Positions 1 to 7,320 of a stretch of DNA of 10,936 nt are shown piece after piece. Origin of the DNA: Alistipes sp. (GTDB taxonomy: Bacteria > Bacteroidota > Bacteroidia > Bacteroidales > Rikenellaceae); contig JAGBYV010000352.1 of assembly GCA_017628595.1 (NCBI GenBank), positions 1 to 10,936 of the forward strand, given 5' to 3'. The translations under genes and the position numbers were made by a program. The notes under the pieces are model-generated. The model worked only from the letters and a program-made list of their open reading frames with translations. It did no database searches and was not told where the DNA came from. The first letter of the stretch is position 1. Each line of letters opens with the position of its first letter.

Positions 1-1256
1 AAGATACGCTTGAGCTCAGTAAGATCAGCCTCCGAAATGGCAGCCTGACCCTCGGCAATCTGGTTGATTACGCGAACGTAGTCGAACAAAGCCGAGATAA
101 CCATGGGCGAGTTCAAATCGTCATCCATAGACTCCTGACAACGCTTCGCCAGGTCAGCTACATCAATACCTTCCGAGGTTGAAGCAGCGGGCTTCAGCTT
201 ACCCAGGGTCTCTATACCCTTCATCAGTCGGTCCAGTCCCTTCTCGGCAGCCTGCAACGCAGCATTAGAGAAGTCGAGCGTTGAGCGGTAATGAGCCTGA
301 AGTATAAAGAATCGGATAGTCATAGGCGAGTATGCCTGCTCCAACTTGGCGTGCTGGCCGTTGAAAAGCTCCTCCATAGTGATGAAGTTGCCGTACGACT
401 TACCCATCTTCTGACCGTCGATAGTAATCATATTGTTATGCACCCAGTAGCGAGCCGAATCCTTGCCCAATGCCGCAGTAGCCTGCGCAATCTCACACTC
501 ATGGTGGGGGAACATAAGATCCATACCACCGCCATGGATATCGAACTGCTCTCCCAAATACTTGCACGACATAGCCGAGCACTCCATGTGCCAGCCGGGG
601 AAGCCGTCAGACCAGGGCGAGGGCCAGCGCATAATATGCTCGGGCGAAGCCTTCTTCCAGAGTGCAAAGTCGTAAGAGTGACGCTTGTCGCCCTGACCGT
701 CCAGATCGCGGGTATTGGCAACTATGTCGTCGAGATTACGACCCGAGAGTTTACCGTAGTGATAATCCTTGTTGTACTTCTCCACGTCGAAATATACCGA
801 GCCATTTGACTCATAGGCGTAGCCGGCATCGAAGATGCGCTTCACAAAGTCGATCTGCTCGATGATGTGACCCGATGCGTGGGGCTCAATCGAGGGTGTA
901 AGGACGTTCAACTGCTCCATAGCCTTATGGTAGCGCTCTGTGTAGTAGTGAGCAACCTCCATAGGCTCCAGCTGCTCCAGGCGAGCCTTCTTTGCAATCT
1001 TATCCTCGCCCTCGTCGGCATCGTGCTCGAGGTGACCCACATCGGTGATGTTGCGAACATAGCGCACCTTATAGCCCGAGGCCTTCAGGTAACGGAACAA
1101 CAGATCGAATGTAATAGATGGGCGAGCGTGTCCCAAGTGTGGATCGCCATAAACGGTAGGACCACAAACGTACATACCTACACGGCCCTCATTGATGGGC
1201 TCAAACGCCTCCTTGCGACGTGAGAGCGTATTGTATAAATTGAGTTTTGATTCCAT
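1..1256 (-). CDS. cysS: Cysteinyl-tRNA synthetase (C-terminus cut by window edge)
   Basis: Class I aminoacyl-tRNA synthetase that charges tRNA-Cys with cysteine, using ATP, in the cytoplasm. About 418 residues are visible; the family usually has about 460-490, so only part of the C-terminal tRNA-binding region is missing. Seen in the translation: the HIGH signature as HLGH (residues 40-43), the KMSKS loop as KMGKS (283-287), and the four zinc ligands that sense the cysteine thiol: C31, C226 (in WHMEC), H251 and E255 (in FPHHECE). Their spacing matches the known C-C-H-E pattern of the E. coli enzyme (28/209/234/238). The chosen ATG gives [11 protein letters not shown], which aligns with the normal family N-terminus. 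An in-frame TTG fourteen codons upstream has a good Shine-Dalgarno sequence but is not needed by homology. The gene is divergent from the phosphoesterase gene. The reading frame is intact throughout the visible part. Confidence 0.97.
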   Translation of the reverse strand, partial: MESKLNLYNTLSRRKEAFEPINEGRVGMYVCGPTVYGDPHLGHARPSITFDLLFRYLKASGYKVRYVRNITDVGHLEHDADEGEDKIAKKARLEQLEPMEVAHYYTERYHKAMEQLNVLTPSIEPHASGHIIEQIDFVKRIFDAGYAYESNGSVYFDVEKYNKDYHYGKLSGRNLDDIVANTRDLDGQGDKRHSYDFALWKKASPEHIMRWPSPWSDGFPGWHMECSAMSCKYLGEQFDIHGGGMDLMFPHHECEIAQATAALGKDSARYWVHNNMITIDGQKMGKSYGNFITMEELFNGQHAKLEQAYSPMTIRFFILQAHYRSTLDFSNAALQAAEKGLDRLMKGIETLGKLKPAASTSEGIDVADLAKRCQESMDDDLNSPMVISALFDYVRVINQIAEGQAAISEADLTELKRI

Positions 1257-1273
1257 AATCACAATATTTTCTA

Positions 1274-1299
1274 CAAAAATAGCGATTTTTTCGCTCAAA
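1274..1299 (-). promoter_or_regulatory. Possible cysS promoter with a palindrome in its spacer
   Basis: On the minus strand TATTTTTG (1274-1281) fits the Bacteroidetes -7 consensus TAnnTTTG, 17 bases before the cysS ATG. A TTTG (1296-1299) lies upstream, but the gap is only 14 bases, shorter than the roughly 19-21 usual between the -33 and -7 elements, so the -33 match is doubtful. The spacer is exactly filled by a 5-bp inverted repeat, AGCGA/TCGCT, around a T5 loop (1281-1295). It could be an operator, or chance in an A/T-rich stretch. A second AT-rich element (TATAATTTG on the minus strand, about 1336-1344) could drive a longer leader. Confidence 0.35.
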
Positions 1300-1303
1300 T
1301 GCA

Positions 1304-1309
1304 CCTCCT
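1304..1309 (-). promoter_or_regulatory. Shine-Dalgarno-like AGGAGG before an in-frame TTG of cysS
   Basis: The minus strand reads AGGAGG, then five bases, then TTG (top base 1298). That TTG is in frame with the cysS ATG, with no stop in the fourteen codons between. Bacteroidetes rarely use Shine-Dalgarno pairing, so this is probably coincidental. If it were used, the promoter proposed at 1274-1281 would lie inside the coding region. Confidence 0.2.
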
Positions 1310-1361
1310 GCCTCATAAAAATACCCTATTACATTCAAATTATACCTTATGCGGAAATATC

Positions 1362-1393
1362 TTTAGATATTTGAAGTTAATTTTGTAACTTTG
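1362..1393 (+). promoter_or_regulatory. Promoter for the phosphoesterase-DUF2723-SBP operon
   Basis: TAACTTTG (1386-1393) is an exact match to the Bacteroidetes -7 consensus TAnnTTTG. At about the expected distance upstream there is only a weak -33-like TTTAG (1362-1366); a clearer TTG (1371-1373) is too close. Transcription would start near 1400, leaving a short A/T-rich leader of about 20 bases without a Shine-Dalgarno sequence. It is the only good promoter match before the three-gene plus-strand run. Confidence 0.55.
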
Positions 1394-1421
1394 TCGGCAA
1401 AATTTATAGAAACATTACATC

Positions 1422-2414
1422 ATGAAGTTTACAAAGGCAATATACACCCTTGCATTGGCGTTCATCCTATGCATCGGCGGAGCGAAGGCTCAGGAGCTGC
1501 GCTTTAATTCAAACCACAAGTTCAAGATTGTTCAGTTCACTGACGTACATTGGATTTACGATGATCCCAAATCAGAGGAGGCGGCCGAGCGTATGCGCGA
1601 GGTGCTTGACGCAGAGAAGCCCGATCTGGTGGTATACACAGGCGACGTTATCTTCGCCAAGCCAGCAGCAAAGGCTCTGGACAGAGCGCTGGAGCCCGTC
1701 ATCGAGCGTGGTATTCCTTTTGCTGTAACGTGGGGCAACCACGACGACGAGCAGGATATGACCCGTGCCGAGCTATCGGCATATATCAAGGATATGAAGG
1801 GCAACCTCACATCACACACCGAAGGCATATCGGGTCAGACGAACTATACGCTCAGCGTAAAATCTTCGGACGGCAGACGTGATGCGGCCGTGCTCTACAT
1901 CTTCGACAGCCACTCATATTCGAAAATCGAGCGAGTGAAGGGCTACGACTGGATCAAGCACGATCAGGTGGGGTGGTACATCGAGCAGAGCAAGGCATTC
2001 ACAGCCAAGAACGGAGGCTCACCCCTGCCCGCACTGGCTTTTATGCATATTCCGCTACCCGAGATGCGCGACATGACCCAGAATCAGAACATCTATATGG
2101 TCGGCACACGCAAGGAGATGGTTTGCGCTCCCGAGATCAATACAGGCCTTGCTACGGCAATGCTCTCGGCGGGCGACGTGATGGGATTGTTTGTAGGCCA
2201 CGACCACGTGAACGACTATGTTGTGGACTGGTACGGCATCCTTATGGGTTATGGCCGTTTTACGGGTGGCAAGACCGTATATCACGATATTCCGCGGGGT
2301 AATGGTGCCCGCGTGATAGAGCTCACCGAGGGTTCGCGTGATATTCATACATGGATTCGCATAAAGGATGGCAAGGTAATCAACGAGGTTAACTTCCCCG
2401 CAGATGCAGAGTAA
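1422..2414 (+). CDS. Secreted calcineurin-like metallophosphoesterase
   Basis: A 330-residue exported phosphoesterase of the metallophosphatase superfamily, resembling the fungal DCR2/plant PAP29 branch common in Bacteroidetes. Residues 1-23 form a signal peptide (basic start, hydrophobic core, cleavage after AKA), so it probably acts in the periplasm. The two-metal site is complete: DVH (D41, H43), GD (G74-D75), GNHD (N106, H107), H209 in FMHIP, and GHDH (H260, H262). Length fits the family with no extra domain. The substrate cannot be read from sequence: phosphomonoesters, phosphodiesters or nucleotides are all possible. It is first in an apparent operon: a consensus promoter precedes it, and the DUF2723 gene follows after 34 bases. 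Family assignment is firm; role is unknown. Confidence 0.95.
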   Translation: MKFTKAIYTLALAFILCIGGAKAQELRFNSNHKFKIVQFTDVHWIYDDPKSEEAAERMREVLDAEKPDLVVYTGDVIFAKPAAKALDRALEPVIERGIPFAVTWGNHDDEQDMTRAELSAYIKDMKGNLTSHTEGISGQTNYTLSVKSSDGRRDAAVLYIFDSHSYSKIERVKGYDWIKHDQVGWYIEQSKAFTAKNGGSPLPALAFMHIPLPEMRDMTQNQNIYMVGTRKEMVCAPEINTGLATAMLSAGDVMGLFVGHDHVNDYVVDWYGILMGYGRFTGGKTVYHDIPRGNGARVIELTEGSRDIHTWIRIKDGKVINEVNFPADAE

Positions 2415-2448
2415 CAACCGAAACGAAACAAAAAAAACAAGAACAGAT

Positions 2449-5400
2449 ATGAATTTTAACCGTTGGGACAGAATAGATGGCTGGTGTGTGTTTGCCATCG
2501 CCGCTATCACATATTTGCTGACGATGGAGCCCTCGTCGAGTCTGTGGGACTGCGCCGAGTTTATCGCCACATCTTACAAGCTGGAGGTGGGACACCCTCC
2601 CGGAGCACCGCTCTTTATGCTTATGGCTCGCATAGCGACGATGTTTGCACCATCGTCATACTACGTGCCACACATGGTAAACGGCATGAACTGCCTGGCG
2701 AGTGCATTCTGTATCCTGTTCCTTTTCTGGACCATTACACATCTCTCGCGACGTATCTTCACCGCTGGCGGCAGAGAGTTTACCACATCGCACAAGATTG
2801 CTGTGCTCGGCGCCGGAGCCATAGGTGCATTGGCCTATACGTTTACCGATACATTCTGGTTCTCAGCCGTAGAGGGTGAGGTGTATGCACTATCATCGAT
2901 GTTCACGGCTCTCGTAGTGTGGCTCATGCTCAAGTGGGAGGAGCAGGCCGACGAGCCTCACTCAACACGCTGGATCATACTGATTGCCTACCTTATGGGA
3001 CTTTCAATCGGTGTGCATATCCTGAACCTGCTCACCATTCCTGCGCTGGTATTTATCTACTACTTCCGCAAATACGAGAAGATTACCCTTAAGGGTGTCA
3101 TCTACGCGACATTCATTGCGCTGGCCATCCTCGGCTTTATCAACGGCATCATCATTCCCTACACCGTATATCTGGGTGCTATGGTCGATGTATTCTTTGT
3201 AAATACGCTTGGATTGCCCGTTAACCTCGGTATCACGGTATTTGCGTTGGCTATGTTCGTCGCACTGTTCTATGCAATCTTCCGCACACATCGTGCTGGC
3301 AAGCGCGTATGGAATCTTATCCTGGTGGCTACGACGATGATTCTTATCGGATTCTCATCTTATGCTACCGTAACGATTCGTGCCGTAGCCAATCCCCCGA
3401 TGAACAGCAACAACCCCAACAATCCGCACGCGTTGCTGGCAGTACTTAACCGCGACCAGTATGGTAACCGACCTCTGTTGTACGGACCCTACTATTCATC
3501 GCCCGTGGATGATGTTGTCGAGGAGACATCGTATAGCTACAATGCCGAAACAAAGCGTTATGAGCAGGTAACGCAACTTGTCGATTACACCTACCCCTCG
3601 GAGTTCAAGCACTTCTTCCCCCGCCTGTGGAATGCCAACAAGGGAGAGAGTGCCTATAAGCCCTGGGCTGCATATCGCACAAAGATAGATGTATTGCGCG
3701 ACGAGAATGGCGAGCCGCTGACCGATGAGCAGGGCAAGGTCATGCGTGGCGAGGTGCTGGACTTTGGCCGTACGGTATATGACAACGTTACGGGAGAGAC
3801 CTTCATTGAGCCCACGTTTGGTGAGAATCTCTACTACTTCTTCACCTATCAGCTCAACTACATGTACTGGCGCTACTTCCTGTGGAATTTCGTAGGTCGT
3901 CAGGACGATATACAGGCCGATGGCGAGACAATCGCCCATGGCAACTGGCTGTCGGGCATTACGGCTCTTGACGAGATTTACCTCGGTCCGCAGAGCGGCC
4001 TGCCCCGCGAGATGGCCGAAAACCCCGCCCGCAACACCTATTTTTTCCTGCCATTCCTGCTCGGCTTGTTAGGACTTATCTATCAGCTTAACCGCGACCA
4101 GCGCAACTTCACCGTAGTGATGTGGTTATTCATCATGATGGGTATCGCCCTGGTGGTATATTTCAACACTGGCCCCGGCGAGCCGCGCGAGCGCGACTAT
4201 GTATATGCCGGTTCGTTCTACGCCTTTTGTATTTGGATCGGCATGGGCGTATTGGCCTTCTACGACCTGATAACACTGGCTCTGGGCTCAAAGCAGACGC
4301 GTACGGCAGCTATCGCAGCCACCGTCCTCTGCGTAAGTGTGCCGGCGGTACTTGCTACCGAGAACTGGGACGATCACGACCGTTCGGGCCGTACGATGCC
4401 CCGCGACATAGGATGGAACTATCTGCAGTCGTTGCCACAGAATGCTATACTGATAAACTACGGCGATAACGACACCTTCCCCGTATGGTACAACCAGGAG
4501 GTAGATGGCGTACGACCCGACGTGAGAGTAATGAACTCAAGCTACCTGGGTGGCGGTTGGTATATCGACGAAATGAAGACGGCGGCCAACGATGCGGCAC
4601 CCGTGCCATTCTCACTGCCGGGCAGCAAGTATCACTATGTTAACGACGCTGTACCTATCCGCGACCGCGTGGATCGCGTAGTGGATATACAGGAGATCAT
4701 CGACTTTATCGCCCGCGAGGATGACGCTACAAAGTTGCAGCTCGTAGATGGTTCTATGATAGATTACATCCCTGCACGTCGCATCGCAATCCCCGTGAAC
4801 AAGGATAATGCTATCGCATCGGGAATTGTAAAGGAGGAGGATCGCGACCTGATGGTGGATACGGTCTATATCAATATATCGGAGCGCAAGACTCGCATCG
4901 ACAAGAGCGAGATGATGCTTCTGGATCTGTTGGCCAACTTCGATTGGAATCGCCCCATATGCTTCACTCAGATCTATATTCTGCAGGACTTTGGCTTGCT
5001 GGATTATCTGCAGTTTGACGGCTACTCTTATCGCCTTGTGACAATCCTTACCCCCGATCAGTCGGCATGGGATATTGGCCGCATTGATACCGATGTAGCA
5101 TATCCCCTGCTCAAGGAGACATTCCGCTATGGCAACATAGCTGAGGAGGGTGTACTGGCTGACCACTTCACCCAGTATAATTTGCGTGCATCGCGTGCCC
5201 GCGAGGCATTTGCCCGTGTTGCGAATAAACTTATCGAGGAGGGCGAGAAGGAGAAGGCTCTGGAGTTGCTGGATAGAGGTCTGGAGGTATTGCCCTCGCC
5301 AAAGCTCCGCTACTCTGACTCCAACACATATCCCTTCCTGGAGGGCTACTACACGCTCGGCGAATGGGAAAAGGGCGATGCATTGATGCATGATTACATC

Positions 5401-5655
5401 GAGACTCTCATCCAGTACATAGAGTATTATCTGCAGTTCGATGGCGTGCAGGCTTCGCTTGTGAATAACATCATCCACGAGAAGATGTCGAGTCTGTTTG
5501 AGTTGTATTATCTGGCGGCATATGCACGACGTGATGAGATTGTCACCTCACTGAACGACTATTTCCGCACGTTCGGTTACACGGACGATGAGCTGATTAC
5601 GCCTGGTGCCGATCCATCGACGATGATAGATGCCCCAGTAATTGATCTTGAGTAA
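2449..5655 (+). CDS. DUF2723 (TMEM260-like) polytopic protein, candidate protein O-glycosyltransferase
   Basis: A 1068-residue inner-membrane protein of the DUF2723 family, which is large in Bacteroidetes. The N-terminal half has about eleven or twelve hydrophobic helices (residues 12-27, several between 75 and 330, then more at about 530-635), interrupted by a soluble loop at roughly 330-530. Early acidic residues in WDCAEF (D34, E37), followed by GHPPG (48-52), are placed like the catalytic acidic residues of GT-C enzymes. Other family blocks visible: GPGEPRERDY (575-584), NWDDHDRS (639-646), GDNDTFP (672-678). The C-terminal part is soluble and contains a TPR-like helical pair near 918-950. 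Eukaryotic TMEM260 is a protein O-mannosyltransferase; a similar lipid-sugar-dependent role here is inference. I chose the ATG at 2449, preceded by an A-rich leader; an ATG at 2404 overlaps the upstream gene and adds 15 polar residues. The next gene starts three bases after the stop. Confidence 0.92.
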   Translation: MNFNRWDRIDGWCVFAIAAITYLLTMEPSSSLWDCAEFIATSYKLEVGHPPGAPLFMLMARIATMFAPSSYYVPHMVNGMNCLASAFCILFLFWTITHLSRRIFTAGGREFTTSHKIAVLGAGAIGALAYTFTDTFWFSAVEGEVYALSSMFTALVVWLMLKWEEQADEPHSTRWIILIAYLMGLSIGVHILNLLTIPALVFIYYFRKYEKITLKGVIYATFIALAILGFINGIIIPYTVYLGAMVDVFFVNTLGLPVNLGITVFALAMFVALFYAIFRTHRAGKRVWNLILVATTMILIGFSSYATVTIRAVANPPMNSNNPNNPHALLAVLNRDQYGNRPLLYGPYYSSPVDDVVEETSYSYNAETKRYEQVTQLVDYTYPSEFKHFFPRLWNANKGESAYKPWAAYRTKIDVLRDENGEPLTDEQGKVMRGEVLDFGRTVYDNVTGETFIEPTFGENLYYFFTYQLNYMYWRYFLWNFVGRQDDIQADGETIAHGNWLSGITALDEIYLGPQSGLPREMAENPARNTYFFLPFLLGLLGLIYQLNRDQRNFTVVMWLFIMMGIALVVYFNTGPGEPRERDYVYAGSFYAFCIWIGMGVLAFYDLITLALGSKQTRTAAIAATVLCVSVPAVLATENWDDHDRSGRTMPRDIGWNYLQSLPQNAILINYGDNDTFPVWYNQEVDGVRPDVRVMNSSYLGGGWYIDEMKTAANDAAPVPFSLPGSKYHYVNDAVPIRDRVDRVVDIQEIIDFIAREDDATKLQLVDGSMIDYIPARRIAIPVNKDNAIASGIVKEEDRDLMVDTVYINISERKTRIDKSEMMLLDLLANFDWNRPICFTQIYILQDFGLLDYLQFDGYSYRLVTILTPDQSAWDIGRIDTDVAYPLLKETFRYGNIAEEGVLADHFTQYNLRASRAREAFARVANKLIEEGEKEKALELLDRGLEVLPSPKLRYSDSNTYPFLEGYYTLGEWEKGDALMHDYIETLIQYIEYYLQFDGVQASLVNNIIHEKMSSLFELYYLAAYARRDEIVTSLNDYFRTFGYTDDELITPGADPSTMIDAPVIDLE

Positions 5656-5658
5656 ACG

Positions 5659-6795
5659 ATGATTAAGTCTCTGACCCGAATACTGCTCATCCTCACCCTG
5701 GCTGCCACGGCGTGCCATCAGAAGGGGAATGTTACGCTACAAGATTTCACGCTTGAGCTCTATAAGCCCCAGTATGCCTCGGGCTTTGAGATCATTGGAG
5801 CCGAAGGGAGAGAGTCCTCAATCCTGCGCATACACAATCCATGGCAGGGGGCAGAGGATATCACAACTAATCTATTCATCGCACGCAATGGCGAGCCTAC
5901 GCCTGAGGGTTTCGATGGGCAGGTAATAGATGGTAACATCGAGCGTGTAATCTGCATGTCTTCGTCGCATGTAGCCATGTTTGATGCCATCGAAGAGGTA
6001 GAGCGCGTAGTGGGCGTTTCAGGCAAATATTTCATTTCGAATGAGTATGTCTGCGCCAATGACAGCGTGCTGGATGTAGGTTACGACAGCGAGGCCAACT
6101 ATGAACTCATCGTTGCCCTCGATCCCGATATAGTATTGCTATATGGCATAATGGGCGCCTCGTCAATAGAGAACAAACTGCGCGAGCTGCAGATCCCCTA
6201 CGCCTACATCGGCGAATACCTGGAGGAGGCTCCGCTTGGCAAAACGGAGTGGATGGTAGCCATAGGAGAGATCGTCGGACAAAGGGAGAAGTCCGAAGAG
6301 ATTTTTCAGCAGATCCCCGTGCGCTATACACTCCTGAAGGAGGCTGCCGCCGCAGCTACATCGGCTAAGCCCAAGGTGATGATCAATACGCCCTATGCCG
6401 ATTCGTGGGTGATGGCCTCAACATCGAGTTATGTAGCACGTCTTATCGCCGATGCGGGAGGCGACTACATCTACCGCAAAAACACATCGAACAGCTCCAT
6501 GCCCATCGATCTGGAGGAGGCTGCACAACTGAGCGCCAATGCCGATGTATGGATTAATGTGGGCAGCCTGACGAGCCTTAGCGATATGCGGCGTCAATTC
6601 CCGAAATTCGCCGATACACCCTGCGTCGTCAAGGGTGAGGTATATAATTGCGACAAGCGCAGTGAGCCGGGGCGAGGCAACGATTATTGGGAGTCGGGCA
6701 TTGTAAATCCCGACATCGTATTGCGCGATTTGATAAAGATTTTCCACCCCGAACTAATCGATGAGGAGTTTGTATATTACCGACAACTAAAATAG
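5659..6795 (+). CDS. ABC transporter substrate-binding lipoprotein (siderophore/cobalamin type)
   Basis: A 378-residue protein of the periplasmic-binding family that includes BtuF and FecB (Peripla_BP_2), which captures iron chelates, haem or cobalamin for an ABC importer. Residues 1-19 are a lipoprotein signal ending in LAATAC, so C19 is probably lipidated. The binding domain runs from about residue 92 (IERVICMSSSHVAMFDAI) to the end. It shows typical segments: a 'VVGVSGK' strand, the long 'LIVALDPDIVLLYG' region, the interlobe helix around 'VAIGEIVG', and the end 'VNPDIVLRDLIKIFHPEL'. About 70 residues precede the domain; I cannot assign them. No permease, ATPase or TonB-dependent receptor lies next to it in the window. 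The gene starts three bases after the DUF2723 stop and is followed by a terminator, so it ends this operon. The ligand is unknown. Confidence 0.92.
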   Translation: MIKSLTRILLILTLAATACHQKGNVTLQDFTLELYKPQYASGFEIIGAEGRESSILRIHNPWQGAEDITTNLFIARNGEPTPEGFDGQVIDGNIERVICMSSSHVAMFDAIEEVERVVGVSGKYFISNEYVCANDSVLDVGYDSEANYELIVALDPDIVLLYGIMGASSIENKLRELQIPYAYIGEYLEEAPLGKTEWMVAIGEIVGQREKSEEIFQQIPVRYTLLKEAAAAATSAKPKVMINTPYADSWVMASTSSYVARLIADAGGDYIYRKNTSNSSMPIDLEEAAQLSANADVWINVGSLTSLSDMRRQFPKFADTPCVVKGEVYNCDKRSEPGRGNDYWESGIVNPDIVLRDLIKIFHPELIDEEFVYYRQLK

Positions 6796-6805
6796 TTCTA
6801 TAAGA

Positions 6806-6841
6806 AAAAGAGAGCCGACCCCAAAGGATCGGCTCTCTTTT
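6806..6841. terminator. Bidirectional intrinsic terminator between convergent operons
   Basis: A perfect 13-bp inverted repeat (left arm 6806-6818, right arm 6829-6841) with core AGAGAGCCGA/TCGGCTCTCT. It is flanked by an A-run on the left and a T-run on the right, so a U-tract forms on both strands. The 10-base centre can form two further C-G pairs after one mismatch. It starts ten bases after the binding-protein stop and lies 18 bases beyond the stop of the convergent YhcH-family gene, so it most likely ends both transcripts. Confidence 0.9.
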
Positions 6842-6859
6842 CCATTATATCAGCTCCTG

Positions 6860-7309
6860 TTACAACGCAATCTTGAAGATGCACTTCTTAACGTGACCCT
6901 CGCCGAGCATGGGGGCATGGCCATCCTCGGGGAAGAGAATAGAGAACTGACCCTCGGCAACAGTATAGAAGCACTGCGGGATATCGGTAAAGAGCTGAAT
7001 ATCCTTTGCCTCATCAAAATCAGTCTCGGGAGTGAGGCAATCCTTCTTCTCGCTCCAGCCAAATACCTCGGCAGGACCAGCCAGCAACAACTGAATGTCG
7101 ATATACTTGCGGTGAAGCTCAAGGCGAGCCTGTGAAACCTCACGCAGATCCATCTCCTGAACCATTACGAAGATGTTATCACCATCGATGTCGTGACGAC
7201 CGCAAGGGAGTGACGCCACATCGTTATTGTCGATAAAATCGAATACCTGCTGAAAACGAGGATGCAATGATGCATACTGCGCTTTGTTTTTCAATGAATC
7301 AAGAATCAT
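6860..7309 (-). CDS. YhcH/YjgK/YiaL (EbgC, DUF386) family protein
   Basis: A 149-residue cytosolic cupin-like protein of the family including E. coli EbgC, TabA and YhcH (NanQ, a sialic-acid anomerase). Full family length. Visible hallmarks: the metal-binding/active-site segment LELHRKYIDIQ (E64, H66, D71, Q73) and FPEDGHAP (126-133, with H131). There is no signal peptide. Known members act on free sugars, as mutarotases or anomerases or as a beta-galactosidase partner. Here no sugar-catabolic gene is adjacent, so the substrate cannot be named. It begins 11 bases after the EEP gene stop and has no room for its own promoter in the gap; it is probably the last gene of the mutL operon or uses a promoter inside the preceding gene. 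Its 3' end faces the shared terminator. Confidence 0.94.
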   Translation of the reverse strand: MILDSLKNKAQYASLHPRFQQVFDFIDNNDVASLPCGRHDIDGDNIFVMVQEMDLREVSQARLELHRKYIDIQLLLAGPAEVFGWSEKKDCLTPETDFDEAKDIQLFTDIPQCFYTVAEGQFSILFPEDGHAPMLGEGHVKKCIFKIAL

Positions 7310-7320
7310 AATATTTTGGG

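Noticed and set aside
291..1223. Several plus-strand open frames opposite cysS
   Set aside because: All overlap the well-supported synthetase gene and show no domain, signal or initiation context.
1..1256. Suspected frameshift between the start and the KMSKS region of cysS
   Set aside because: It came from miscounting the start position. With the ATG ending at 1256 the start, zinc ligands, KMGKS and window edge are all in one frame.
4993..5460. The peptide YLQFDG appearing twice in the DUF2723 C-terminal region, suggesting an internal duplication
   Set aside because: The flanking residues do not match between the two copies, so a chance short repeat is more likely.
4612..5478. A 288-codon open frame antisense to the DUF2723 gene
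   Set aside because: It lies wholly inside a gene with clear family motifs, matches no family I recognise, and is explained by the codon bias of the sense strand. The same applies to antisense frames at 2055-2570 and 3496-3939.
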